A model generated the notes under the pieces. It was given only the letters and a program-made list of their open reading frames with translations. It was not told the DNA's origin and did not search any database. This document shows positions 31,831 to 45,044 of a DNA stretch of 64,000 bases, piece by piece. A program made the translations under genes and the position numbers. Position 1 is the stretch's first letter; every line of letters starts with the position of its first letter. This DNA is from Tribonema minus (taxonomy: Eukaryota; Sar; Xanthophyceae; Tribonematales; Tribonemataceae): positions 1-64,000 of the forward strand of contig JAFCMP010000162.1 in NCBI GenBank assembly GCA_017506865.1. Direction: 5' to 3'.

Positions 31831-33799
31831 TACATTTGACGCGTTTACCAACCTGCCGTTTGTCCTGCACGTCGTTTTGTCTTGTCCAATCCAGTTAGGC
31901 CTGCGATGTCATGTATACCTATTTTAGCCAAGGATGGGCAAGCTTTTTGCAGAAGAACATAACATGATGTGTTTGGCCATATCTTGCTTGCAGGCCGGTT
32001 GCTTGCTGCCTCAGCCACCGCTGGATTGCCTGCACCAAGAGCTGTCGATTGCACGTGTTTTCACAAATGAGAGTCATACAGGTGCGAGCACTGCCACCTG
32101 AACGTGGCAGCACGGCTAACCCTAATCCTAGTTGCGACAGCAGTTGGAGCTGGTGTTAAGGCTGGGAGCTGGCAGATAGGGTTTGCGTGAACTACAGCTT
32201 GGACATCATGTGAGCATCAGTGCTGACATCGGAGTACATGTCTATGACAATAGCCTATGAACAGAAAACGCCAGAAAAAGCTTGTGGAGAAATCTCGGAG
32301 AGAACGATCCAGGAACTGGGGTTCCAACCGTCCATCCAATGTTGGGATGGAACACCGACCAGACAACACAGGCACACAATCACACCCACTGCGACAGCAG
32401 CTTTCAAGTGACAGAGCAAAACAGCGAAAGAAAAGGCGCAGGCGGAAAGCGAGACACCCAGCCGCCTTTCAAGGTCGAGGTGAGCACAGTCTCTCGGCCT
32501 GGCTCAACGGCTGCGCATTCTGAGGTTCATTCCGTCCCCCAGGCTGCATGAATCACATGACGCCCGAGCAACTGCCGCACCTCGCCATGCGGACGACGCA
32601 GCCTTAATGCTAAGTTTGGTACACAGGAGGCAAAGCTTTCACGAAAAGCACAGGGTAGAATCACCACCTCGAGCCATGCGGGCGCCTCGGCCGCAGGCTA
32701 CGGCTACTCAACTTGTGCTGTACTGCTGGAGCGTGTAAATGCCTGATCGCAAATTTGTTCGAGGTCTACCCCTCATCTGGCTTTGATAAGCTTGGATCTC
32801 ACTGAGCAAGTTCAGCGGCTGACCGTCTTGGAAAACACAATGGCTCGTCACTCGTTGCAATGTGTCAGGATCTCCCACTTGGTAATCTGATGATCTTGTC
32901 TAGTGCCCATTACCCAACCCATGATCTTCCATGCGTATTGTTCACTGAAGGTATCAGCTCTCTTCCACACCCCTTCCTGTCAGACACACACTTACACAAC
33001 CACGGTGACTGCTCCCTTCCACACCCCGTTCCCTCAGACACACACACACACACACATACACATACACAGAGAGAGGAGTGAGATGGGCCTTGGGATGATG
33101 CTCAGGAGGATGATGGTACGTTAACTTGGACGAAAATCTTTCTCAGCTGGTTTGTGGATCTTTTTATTGTTCTGCACGGGCAATAATGAAACAATCTCAC
33201 TTGCTGTTCTTTGCACATACCAGAATTCATTGCAGCAATTCAAAGTAGAGGAAGATGCCAAAGTGTACGACGGCGAAGTAAAACATGAAGTTATAGAAGT
33301 GTTTGGATATCCGACCGATGCCCTTGTTTGGTCAACAACAACATCATGGCGTAATGCATCCACTCATTAACCCCGAGGTCTCGGAGTGTGGCTGCATGCA
33401 CCCTATGCAATGAGTCCGAACTTTGGCTTATTTGTAGAGACCAATGAGTGTTTCTGCGGCACAGGAAGGTCGAACATCAACTTCAAGAGTCTCCTTATTG
33501 TGTCAACTGATGCAGGCCGAGCTTGATCCACTAGCTTGATCTACTAGTAGTACTCTTGTAGGTCCCGAAATGCCGCAGTTGGTGACCAGCCGCACAAACT
33601 CATTGATGACACAACGGTCGTTTTGGAAGTAGCACAGAGGTGTGCCAGTCTTCTGCATAGCAATGCAGTTGACGATTGGCACGTGGGATGCCCATTCAAC
33701 CAGCGTGAAACGCACAGCACGGCCACTGACCATGCCAAGCAATGCTATGCGCTGCGTAATCAACAGGCAGCAGCGGCATTTTCTTGGTTTGCTCAAAAG

Positions 33800-34085
33800 T
33801 GCGGCTTGGTGATTACATTCGTATTGCTCACTGAAGACGGTCGCTCAAACATGCAGCTCAGTGTTCCATGCGCATCGCTCTCTGACGGTGACTGCTCTCT
33901 TCCAATACATACCGCATCCCTCTCAGGCGCTGGTGGCATTCCGTTGGTCTGCTCAAAAGTGCGGCTCAATGTTCCATGTGCATCGCTCACTGAAGACGGT
34001 CAGCTCAACAATGCAGCTCAGTGTTCCATGCGCATCGCCCACTAACGGTTACTGCCCTCTTCCATACATGCGCCATCCGTCTCAG
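33800..34085 (+). repeat. Acceptor-region echoes before exon 34086
   Basis: About three ~110-130 bp units share AGTGTTCCATGCGCATCGC, CTGACGGTGACTGC, CTCTTCCA and CATCC(C/G)TCTCAGGCGC. Only the last leads into a long open exon. A more distant unit is near 32930. Confidence 0.7.
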
Positions 34086-34205
34086 GCGCGTCACCGCGCG
34101 CGCAAAGCCGCGCGCCGCGGCTACGTCGGTGGCGCCCCGCGGCGCGTGCACGGGCACCGCAAGCACTTCTATTTCCAGCGCCCGCGCATGGTCTTCTCCC
34201 TCTAG
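34086..34205 (+). CDS. Terminal exon of an unidentified gene, basic C-terminus
   Basis: After CCGTCTCAG, 39 codons run to TAG at 34203-34205. The peptide is very basic and aromatic (ARHRARKAARRGYVGG, then HGHRKHFYFQRPRMVFSL). GC3 is high, as in the true exons nearby, and the acceptor is echoed upstream. It resembles the style of nucleic-acid- or ribosome-binding tails, but I cannot name a family. Upstream exons were not resolved. Confidence 0.45.
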   Translation, partial: ARHRARKAARRGYVGGAPRRVHGHRKHFYFQRPRMVFSL

Positions 34206-35813
34206 TAGTTTCTGAGCGCTGCTATTGCAGTGTGCAGAGGGACTGAGCGCGCAGCAGCAGCTGCGGTCGGCGGCACCAATATATGTCATCAAACTTTGAC
34301 TTCAACTTGAAATTGATGAGTGCCCCCGTCCGCTGCGGCGCTGCCTGCGCGGGAGTCGGACGCAAGGGAGAAATGTTTTAGTGTGTGTCTAACGCTACCG
34401 CGAGCACCAGTGCTACGACGGCTGTATCGAGGGTTTGAAGTTTGTACAGGCGCGCGCGTGCTGGCTCTGCGCCAGCAGCACCTCTTGCAGCAGCAGCGGG
34501 GCACTTGCTTTATGTGCCGTGTAGGGGGGTGCCGGGGAAGCCAGCATCTGAAGTGCGGGCACATGACAACGCCATGCGGCATGGTCAGAGATGCATCAGA
34601 TCAGGGGGCTTTGACGAGGTCTTAGAGCAGCACTAGCTAGCAGGAGAAGGTACTCTCATGTATGTACTTCTCCAGTGCTGCTGTACAGCTGCAAATTGAG
34701 ACCGTACGCTGACAGGCAGTGCTGCATTCCGCCCCTCACAGTACAACCCAAATGTCTTGAGGGTTCCATGCAATAATTGTAGCTGTGTGGAGTTTGGTGC
34801 TGACAGTGCCCAGGACAGCAGTGTGTGTGCGACATGGCATACACACCTTTTGTAATCATACCAGTGTCCTCTGTGCACCAGTCCGCCGCTTGTGTTTATA
34901 CACCTCTCTATCTTGCGCAGCTTGCATGCATGGCTCGAGTTGAGCTTAAGAGCAATGCTTACATTCATGAACAGCTTGTGCGTATGTTGCAGCATGTCCT
35001 GCTGTCCTACAAAATGTGTTATGAAAACTTGTTCGTTCGCTGATTCAGGCGCAAACATGGTGATATGTTCCTACCCAGCCACTCAGCTGAAAATGTGCAT
35101 CACATGAAAATGGGCATTCTTGAGGTAATCATTCGTAATGGACACCTAACACAGAGTTTGTACTTTGCAAGATGTAGGATTGTAACACATTGTGCGCTTA
35201 AGGGTGGGTGGTTTAGCAAGTGTGACGCGAATAAGCGTTCTGCTCACAACCACTGTTGTCCACATGTGTGTTTGTGATGATGTTGTTCCCGCAAATGCTA
35301 ACGTTAAGTCACAACAGAGTGTGGACTGCTACTCTTCCACATGTCGTTGTGCCGAAAGTGAAAGAGTAGGTGGTGGGTCTAGCGGCTCATCACACTGAGC
35401 AGAAAAGAAGCGTGTGGTAGCTGAGCATTTGGGAGCTCATGCCGTTCATTCTTGATGCCCAACGTCTAGGCAGATTGTGTGTGGGGAGAGGGGGAATTGT
35501 ACTGAAGCGCTGCCATTGTTGCGGGCCTTTATGAGATACACAAGGCAACCGGTGATTTCTTGCACCGCTTGTGTGTATTGGCACCAACGCCGTGTGAGAC
35601 ATTGTGTGGGTCGGGGATTTTCGAACGTGTTTTGGCGCGCCTCGACCAACTGTCACTTTTTAGATGCAGAAGCCGTAGGTGGGAGCAGCCAAGCGGCAGC
35701 AGGACCAACAGCACGATGCTAATGATAGCACAGAAGCTGTGGTAGCAGCTACCCGGCGGAACCAGGCAGCAGAAGCAGAACACAAACGCAGTAGAGCGCA
35801 GTGCTGGCCTGCC
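34206..35813. other. Intergenic region before the SKA3-like gene
   Basis: Two open stretches, 34320-34625 (+, Cys-rich end) and 34633-35058 (-), show no recognisable domain and poor codon bias. An in-frame TAG at 35676 precedes the SKA3-like start. No promoter motif is recognisable. Confidence 0.4.
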
Positions 35814-35955
35814 ATGTCCGGAGGCAGCGATGTGGGATCATTCTTCGCTAGGCTGCGCACACTTGCCATCAGCCTGGAGGGAACGTCCAAAGCTTTGAAG
35901 GAGGTGCTGGAGCCAGGGTGGCAGGGGCAGCTAGCCGATCACCCGCTCGTCAAAA
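35814..35955 (+). CDS. SKA3: SKA3-like exon 1 (residues 1-47)
   Basis: First ATG after the in-frame TAG at 35676. Encodes MSGGSDVGSFFARLRTLAIS and a helix rich in Leu/Lys/Glu. Leaves in phase 1 at AAAA|gtgagt; Lys48 is completed by exon 2. Confidence 0.75.
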
Positions 35956-38900
35956 GTGAGTTGGTGCATTCAAACCCGATGAGTTAAACTTGTCTGTCTC
36001 GCGACGGGACGAAATGGCAAGGAGCTTCCTTGCCAGGGCACTCAATTGTCAGTTGCATGCTGCATGTACTTTGAAACACAATCCTGCCACTCCAATACAC
36101 ACCTGTAGTCGGGCATCACTAGTCTTCCTGCTGCAAACTTCAACTTCTAGAGCGTGAGCAGCAGACACGTCTAAACAACAGTGCGCGCCAACTCACCTAT
36201 TGCAACAAGCAACTTGCAATTGTATGTGCGCTGGCAAGAGAGGCAGCAGCAGCAGCATCGACATCATTCAGAATTTCAGATCGCTTGCAATGGAGGTACG
36301 CACCATATCGCGAAGACCTTGCCATTGGAGTCTGCAGACACGACTCAAATCAGTTCCTGCACGTACGGCACTGCTCCATAGGGCTGCTTTGTTGGCCGCT
36401 GCGACTCTGACGACAGCACTTGGCTGACGGCACGTGTGGACTGAGAGCATCATAAATTATTAAAGCGACCCGTTGAGACAGAACTCCCGCGTGTAAACAT
36501 TGTTTCAGTTGGGCGTCACAGCTGCAGTCCGGCCAGCCACATCGACCGCGATGCTGCTTGCGGGGGCTGGGCCACCCCCTGAGCTGGAACCCCTAGTGGT
36601 AGGTTTTCAGAGGACGTGGCCTTTGCTCAGCGCCTGCATCGACAAGTATACAACACCCTCCAGCCGCCGGGCCAACAGGTTGTGTACTGGGAGTATGTAC
36701 AGGTATAAGCGTGGCTTGTCACATACCTTGTGCATGAGCGATGGCGCCCCGCCTTTCTGGCATAAGCCACGACGACCCAGCAGGGCTTGCGCTGTGTTCC
36801 AGCGCGCAGCCTACATACATACCCCCAGCACGTGTGATGTCGTCGCCGAATGCCAGCGCCGGACCGCGTCAGTACCGGGGGTATGCATTGGTATACGCGT
36901 GGCTTGTCGCATACCTTGTGCATGTGCGACGGTGCGCATGTGCGATGGCGACCAGGTAATATACTGGGGTATGTATTGGTATACGCATGGCTTGTCACAT
37001 ACCGTATGCACGTGCGACGGCGCCGTGCCTCCCTGCCGCACGCCGCGGCGAGCCGGCATTGCATGGACTCTGGCCAGCGGCGCACGCTGAGCGCTGAGCA
37101 TTGCTGAGCCGTGCTGCACGTCATCTGCTGAGCGCTGCTGTGCTGCGTGAGGCGCACGTGACACCGTCATTCAGGCGCCCGCCTGCAGCTAGACAGGACG
37201 ACCCAGCGAACCCGTGCTGCATTCATTGTGAAGTATGAAATAAAGTGGCTGTTCATATACTTATCAATACATAAATAAATAGATGAATAAAGCAATGAAA
37301 TCCGTAAATCTTGGTGTGTGGTCTTCGAGTGGGAGGGCAAAGCCCACGCTACAGAAATAACACTGAGTAATTTCTAGTAGTCACTTGTTATGATGGGCAG
37401 TGGTTGAAGGGTAGTTCGCGCAGGACGGCACGCGCGCGCAGCATCCGCTGAGCACTGTAGCTCTGACCCGCCTCCACCGCGCAGCGTTGTTAAAAAAAAC
37501 ATGCGCTGTAGCCTCGAGCTCCTCTTCCTCACCCGCGCAGTGTTGACGGCATGCATCGCCCGGCGCCTGGGTTGCGAAGCCGCTGAGCGCTGAGGTGCAC
37601 GCCACAACCCTAAGCCTAACCCTAATGCACAACGCCTCACCCTATGTAGCTTTGACCCTATCTGGGGGAGCGTCTCGACCCTCTACTTTCGAGTGCGTGC
37701 CTCAGTGGCGTGTCGCCACAACGTTCAACCCCAACCCTAGCACGCGACGTCTGACTGAAACGTGACATCTGGCCCAAACGCCCTGACCCTAACGCTAACA
37801 CACAACGTTTAACCCGAGCTTTGACCCTTTTTGGGGAAGTGCCGCAGCCTTAGGGGTAGGGTTGAGGTTAGCTGGCGGTCAGGGTTAGTTCTCAGGGACC
37901 GAAGTTGCGAGGTGCCCACGCGTAAGTCACATGACAGGGCACACGCGGAGTCCTCATAAAGCTGTAGCTGGGTCCATGCTGCTCGCAGTACACTGTACTG
38001 CACTGTACTGTGTGTACTGTACTGTACTGTAGGGCACTGCGCGCTTTGTCCGTACAGAAGCAAAGAGCACTGCTTGCCGTCACCCAACGCGCGGAGGCGA
38101 ACCTGTTGAGCGTTGCCACCGGCCTCGCGGTACTGCACCGTACTTCACTGTGCTGTACTGGTTTTTGTACTTTGTGTCCACAAAATGCTCACATGGTGCA
38201 GCTGCTCGCTGCACGCAGAGGCGGACCCACTGAGCACTGCCACGGGCCTTGTACTGCACAGTGCTGCACTGTACTGTTTCTGTGCTGCACTGCACCATAC
38301 TGTGCCCCTGTAAACGGCTGACGTTGCGCCCTGCGCGGTATTCGCTGCGCGCAGAGGCGGACGCACTGAGCGTTGCCAGCGCTGCCTCGATGTACTATAC
38401 CGCGCCCACTGCACATTACTGTACTGTACCCCTCCTCATCTGAAATAGCTCAAAGTGCTGCGCCGCCCAATATTTGCTGCGTGCAGAGGCGGACCTGTTG
38501 AGCACTGCCACAGTGTACTGGGCTGTGCTGTACTGTACTGTTAGTGGACTGCACTGCCGTAGTGTGCGCCTGCAAACGGCTGACGGTGCCGCCCTGCTGG
38601 CTGTTCGCTGCTTGCAGATACGGACCCGCTGAGCGTTGCCACCGGCTTCGCGGTTCTGTACCATACCTTGCTGTACTGTACTGTTTTTTGTGCTTGGTGT
38701 CCGCAAAAAGCTCAAACGATGCCGGGATGCTCGCTGCGCACAGAGGCGGACCCATTGAGCACTGCCATGGCGCCTGTACCGTCGCTGTACTCTACTGTAC
38801 CGTACTGTACCCCTGCAAACGGCTGACGGTGCCGCCCTGCCTGCTTGCTGTTCGCTGCATGCAGAGGCGGATCCGCTGAGTGTTGCCACCGGCCTCGCAG

Positions 38901-41900
38901 CGGAGGCGGCCGGCGTGGAGGCCACAGCCAAGGCGCTCGAGGACCAGCACCAGCTCTACATGCTGCAGGGCGGGCTGCAGGTATGTATGCACCTGGTATT
39001 GATCTCGCATGGGGCTATTTCATGAACCATGTATGCACTACTTTTTGCTGTGGGGATATTCACGTATGGTGATTGTCAGTTGCACCAGCTGCAGGGCGGA
39101 CTGCAGGTATGTAGGGTTGATGCATGTACTTGGGGGTCAGGGTTGGGGTCAGGGTCAGGGTTAGGGTTGTTGCCGCATATACGCACGTACATACCTTCGC
39201 GGCGCCTGCAGCAGTGACATGGGCCTCGCCGCGCACATTGGCGCGGCATCAAAAGGTCCCGGCGTGTTAGGGTTAGGGTTGGGGTTGAGAGGCGCCCGTA
39301 CGTCGGTGCCGTGATGGCGTCCCAGGCCGCCTCCCGCCTCTCGCTCGTTGAGCAATGCTGCGGCGTCGTGAGGGCGTCGCCGCGGAAAGGTGCACACGCA
39401 CTGCGCCGCGCCGCGCCGCGCCGCGCTCGCTGCTGCGCGCATTGAGCTTCACGTGGTGAAGTTCCAGCGTTTTCTCAAGCGCGCTGCACCCGCACCGCCG
39501 CTGAGACTGGTGCAGCCGCAGCTGCAGATGCTGCTGGCCTTTGAAACCTTTGCCAGCCCCCGCTATACTGCTTTGTTGTAAGATACGCTGGGTTAGGTTT
39601 AGCACGTCACGTTAGGGTAGGGGTTAGTTAGGGTTAGGATTAGCTATTCCTGACCCTAACACGACGTGCGAGGGGGCCTCACCGCGCCCTGCTACCGCAC
39701 GCGTTAAGTTTCCAGCGTTTTCTCATGCGCGCTACACCCCGCGGCTGTATTGAAGTTTCCAGCGATTTCTCATGCGCAATACACTGCACCGCCGCCGACA
39801 CAGGTGCGGCCGCAGCTGCAGACGCTGCTGGACTTCAACGCCGCCGCGCTGGAGGACCTGGAGGAGAGGCTGGAGCAGTACGGCTACGAGCCGCGCATGG
39901 CGGACAGGTGACGCTCCCGTGGCACGTGTGTGTGTGGTGATGCTCATCCTAGCCCTAGCCCAGCATGTCCACTCTCAATCTTGAGTAGGCTGGAGCGGTA
40001 CGGCCACGAGCCGCGCGCAGCGGACAGGTGACCCTTCTGCGGTGTGGCGATGCTCACCCCAGCCCTAGCCCTAGCCCTAGCATGCCGACCCTCAATATTA
40101 GGCTGTGTTTGGTGATGCTCACCCCCAGCCTAGCCCTATCGTACCTACCCTCATATTAGGCCACGAGCCGCGCGTGGCGGACGGGTGACGCCCGTGGTGT
40201 GTGTGGTGATGCTAACTTCAGCCCTAGCCCTAGCATGCCGACCCTCAATCTGAGGCTGGGTGTGGCGATTCTCAGCCCCAGCCCTCGCCCTAGCATGCCG
40301 ACCCTCAATGTGAGGCTGGAGCAGTACAGCTACGAGCCGCGCGTGGCGGACAGGTGACGCTCCCATGGTCATGTGGTGATGCTCAACCCAGCCCTAGCTA
40401 ACCTACATACCCTCATCCTAAGCTGCGCGTGGCGGTCGGACAGGTGGTGTGTATGTGGTGATGCGCTTTCCATACCTAACCATCGTCTTAGGCTACGAGT
40501 CGCTCGGAGCGGACAGGTGACGCCCCCCGTCGCGTGTGGTGATGCTTGCCCCAGGCCCTAGTTCTAAATGTGTACTTTCTAAAAGCCTTGAGCTCTATGC
40601 GTGACGGATAGGCAACGTTCCGTGATGTGTGGAGATGCTCACCCTAGCCCAAGCCCTAGCATGGCTACCCTTGCCCCGCGCGCCCCTTGTGATAGATATG
40701 TGACATGACACAGTGTCATGATGCTGAATCTAGCTAGCAATGATGCACCCCCATGCGGCACGGGCCCTGCAAAGGCAGCACAAGCCCTGCCGTCATACGA
40801 TCATGGCGTGAGTTGCCCCGGCCGGGCTTGCTGCAGCGTGACGCCCCACAGCAGCAGCGCTCAGCATATGCCCTTAGTAATCCCAGACTCTTTCTTCCTG
40901 CAGCTGTTGTGCTGTTGCTGCGTGGTATCAGCGCTGAGTGCTGCTATCGCTGCATACATACATACCGTAGCAGCGCTGAGCGTCGCTGTTGCTGCGTGGT
41001 GGCAGCGCTCAAACACCTGAGTGCTGCTATGTTGCCTCTGCAGAATCTGTGCACGCGTTTCTGATAGTTTTAAATCATAAGCTTTTAGTCTCGCTTGGCG
41101 GGGCTGCGGCAGCATGCGGCGGCGGCACGGAGGTGTCGCTGGTCATGGACAGCGCTCAACACCTGAGCGCTGCTGTAACTTTGCCTCTGCGCAAGGATAA
41201 CAGCAACCGTCACTAACTCGCACGACTCAGACTGCATCAGCGCTCCACAGGCAGACACTATAAAGCAGGCAGCTGCATGACGCCATCAGCTGATAAGGAG
41301 AACAGCAAGGACAGCAGATGGCGCTTTTGACTGTTTCGATTGCACTTGGCAGGGCCGCGGCGGCTCGTGGCGGCGGCGCGGAGGTGTCGCTGGTCATGGA
41401 CAGCGCTCAACACCTGCGCTGCTGTAACTCTGCCTCTGCGTTATTGCGCTTTTGACTGTTTCGATTGCACTTGGCAGGGCCGCGGCGGCGCGTGGCGGCG
41501 GCGCAGAGGTGTCGCTGGTGATGAACAGCGCTCAACACCTGAGCGCTGCTGTAGCTTTGCCTCTGCGTGATTGCGCTCTTGACTGTTTCGATTCGGCGCG
41601 TGGCAGCGGCGCAGAGGTGTCGCTGGTAATGAACAGCGCTCAACACCTGAGCGCTGCTGTAGCTTTGCCTCTGCGTAATTGCGCTCTTGACTGTTTCGAT
41701 TGCACTTGGCAGGGCCGCGGCGGCGCGTGGCGGCGGCGCAGAGGTGTCGCTGGTGATGGACAGCGCTCTCATGGGGGATGCCACGTCTCAGGTCAGCCTT
41801 CATGGACTGGAACTTGATTGAAACATACACACCTAAAGCCACCTTACCGTTGTTTATGTCAGCTTTTTATTTATGGGTGACCCTTACGCTGAGAACTTCC

Positions 41901-43177
41901 CTTGCCTCGTACAGCGCTCTAATGGGGGACGCCACGTCTCAGGTCAGCCTTCAAACATTGAATCTCGATCATAGTGTGAACAACATACTTCAGAAGTATC
42001 ACTGTTACACATGTATACATATATACTGTACATGATGTTGATACATGACTGTTGGTTACGGCATGGGGGACGCCACGTCTCAGGTCAGCCTTTATATACC
42101 GAAACTTTGTTGTAGTATAGAAGTATATATATACACCTACGAATGCTGTACTGTTGCTCAATGAAGTACAAACACAATTACTGTACTGCTGGTTATATCA
42201 ACTTCTTTGCTATGGGTTCACCCCTCCGCCAGCAAATTAAGATAATTCTGTGCACGCACTGGCGTGCGGCGCTCTGATGGGCGTTGCCACGTCCTGACCC
42301 TGACGACAGTGCGAGAATATTGTGCACACACACTGCTGTACAGCGCCACCTCTAACCCTAGATGCCACATCCTGACCCTAACTACAGCGTACTACGAAAA
42401 CCAACCTCAACCCTAAGCACCAACCCTAGCCACAATCAGGTTTACGCAAACACGGTGATGAGCAGTGCGCTCCTGAGCGGTTCTGCGTCTAAAGCATACG
42501 CTTTCATGCTGTTATCTTGGAGCCCTCCCCGTCACGTACATCAGAGACATGCTTGAATGTGCAACACTAACCTCACAACTCCTCTTTCCCTCTGCAGGTA
42601 CTCTGCGCGTTCGTCCAAAGGGCGTCACCCCCTGCCTGCCCCCATCTCAACCCCCTCCGGCCGCAGGTGAATGTGACCCCCCCGCCCCACTCTCCCGCTT
42701 CTCACACTTTATGAATATACCTGTCTGAAGGCTGCCCCCCCCGCCCCCCTCCCGCCCCCGCCTTCCCTCGTTACTTTCTCACTTTTCAGCTGGACGTGAC
42801 CTCCGCAGCGGCGGCAGCACCAGACGACTCGGTCGCGGACCAGTCGCAGCTCTTTCCCGACGACACCGCCGCCGCTGCTGACGAGCCGTGCCACGCGGCA
42901 GCAGCAGCAGCAGCAGCGGCGGCGGCGGCAGGGCTCGCCAGCGGCGGCGACAACGGCGGCGGCGCGGCAGCCGCGGAGAACGCGCACGCCGCCGCCAACG
43001 GCACGGAGAGCCCGCCACCGCGCGCTAAAGCTGCTGCTGCCAAGGCGGCGGCGGCGGGCGGCGGCGGCGCGCGCAGCAGCGGCGGCGGCGGCGGCGTGGG
43101 CCGCGGCGACGATCCGCAGACGCCCACGCTGCCGGAGTGGGCGCTGTCGCGCGGCACGCGCAGGCACCTGCGCATGG

Positions 43178-43214
<37 letters not shown>

Positions 43215-45004
43215 GGCTGCGGCAGGTGCGCAGCTCGCCTCAGGAGCGTTAGAGAGGGGTGCGGTGTTTCTGACCTGGGTCTGTGGGGCAAGGCTGGGGA
43301 GCGGGCTGTGTAGACGTTGAGCCTCAGGCAGGTTGGGACCAGAGGACTTGCGAGCGCAGCGGCGGCGGCAGAATTGGCGACGGCGGCGGCGGCGGCAGCA
43401 GCAGTGCCAGGTCGGCATGTGCGTCCGCCGTTGCGGCCAACGCTGTCGGCACCGCGCTTCTGAACGCGAGGCGTGAAGTTGTGCAGCTTGCTGGGTCTAG
43501 GGTTGGGGTTACGGTCGCGCCAGCGCCTGGTGCGCCACAACACGCGGTAGCCTGGTGGCAGTGCTCAGAAGTGCGGCGGCCGACGGTGGAAAAATCCAGT
43601 TGGCTGCGCGTCGCGCCAGGACCGATGGCAGCTCTCAGCAGTGGCACCCAATTGTGTTGACCCTCAGCTGTAGTGTTGGTGGAAGTGGAGGCGCTTGTTG
43701 GCGGCAGCGCTCAACATTGCAGTGGCAGCAGGGCTCGGCGTCAGTGACCCTCAGCTACGCAGGGTCAGCTGATGCAGCGCTCAGCTCCGGCAACAGCGGC
43801 AGCGCTGCGCAGCGGCCGACGCAACGGAATACTGCGACCTGTGGTTCTTCTCGCTGACATGTTGAAGATTGACTGTTGAGGTTCATGAACGTCATCCATG
43901 AATACTTTGTCAGCGCCGCCGACCGCCGCAAGCGGTGCGACGTAGCGCCCAGCATGGCTTGCCTACATGCCCTTATGCTGCGCCTCGGCTGCACTTTGTT
44001 TTGGCTAACACAGTTTCAAAAAGATATTTAGCGCTCATCACGTTACTTCCCCAGCTCGCTGCTGCCGTGCATCACATTACTCATGTTCCCCGGCGCATTG
44101 CTGGTAGCGGTTGCAGCGCTCAGTTCCAGTAGCGCTCATCACTTATATGCCCCAACTCGTTGCCGCCGTGCATTGCCTCACTCATATGCCCCCACTCATG
44201 TTTCCCAGCTCATGGCTGCCGTACATCGCGTCACTTGCATTCCCCAGCTCGTTGCTGACATGCATCGATGCGCGCCGTCGCCGCAGGGGGCGACTGCGAC
44301 ACCGGCGGCCGTGGCAGTTACGCGGCAGTTACAGTTACAGGCGGTTACACGGGGGAGGGGACGCCGGCGTCTCCGCAGCTGCCCGCCACCTCCGTATCTG
44401 TGCTGTTTGGTGAGTAAACGAGTAATTCAATGAATGATGAGATTGTAAATGCGGGCAGCGCATCACTGTCGTCACGCGAGTAAATGACTGAGTGAGTCAG
44501 AGTGTGAGTCAGTCGGTAAGTGCTGGCGTCGTTGCAGCAGCCTGCAATGTCTTCTGCGCCAATGCTGAGTGGATGAGTGAGCGACGCAAATGGCACACGC
44601 CGATGCGCATCATGGCACCGCATGACCCTACCGTGCACCCCCACCCTCATTGCAACTGCTGCGCCACTGCCGCCGCCGCAGCGCACGGCACCGGTGGCGC
44701 CGCCGCTGCGTGCAGCCGTTGCTGCTGCTGCCGCCTGCGACACACACAAGCGACACCCTACTTCAATTTAGAACGATGCACGTCATGGCGCAGCATGCAC
44801 CGACCGCCCCCCCCCCGTCTGATCGCAACCGCTGCGCCGCCGCTGCTGCTGCCGCCGCAGCGCACGACGGCGCCGCCGCCACATCAGATGGCGCAGCGAG
44901 TCCGACAGCAGCCGCTGAATGCGGGTCCGACCCGCCCACACCGCAGCTGCAGCTCAAGACGACGCGGCTGCACTCCGGGCCGCTGCGCGTGAGCGACGTG
45001 AGCA

Positions 45005-45044
<40 letters not shown>

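Larger units (their letters stand above)
30981..34085. other. 3' UTR and spacer leading to a lone terminal exon
   Basis: Contains the 3' UTR of the tandem-Cache gene, a (CA)n microsatellite at 33036-33068, and from about 32900 repeated TTCACTGAAG...CTCTTCCA...TCTCAG units, interpreted as the intron before the exon at 34086. A basic open frame at 32257-32520 could be an exon but cannot be verified. Confidence 0.4.

Noticed and set aside
32257..32520. Basic open frame (RKRQKKLVEKSRRERSR) as first exon of the gene ending at 34205
   Set aside because: Three overlapping frames are open, and the phase of the possible donor at 32483 depends on which is used. There are no echoes around it and no recognised domain.
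34320..34625. Cys-rich open frame (CFMCRVGGC...CGHMTTPCGM) as a zinc-finger gene
   Set aside because: Starts with GTG, has no flanking exons, and the Cys/His spacing fits no finger I know.
42598..42666. Possible extra phase-0 exon of the SKA3-like gene (VLCAFVQRASPPACPHLNPL region)
   Set aside because: Its apparent donor CCGCAGgtgaatgtgacc looks like a degenerate echo of the exon 6 acceptor CTTTTCAGCTGGACGTGACC, so the site is better read as an acceptor copy. The gene is in phase without it.
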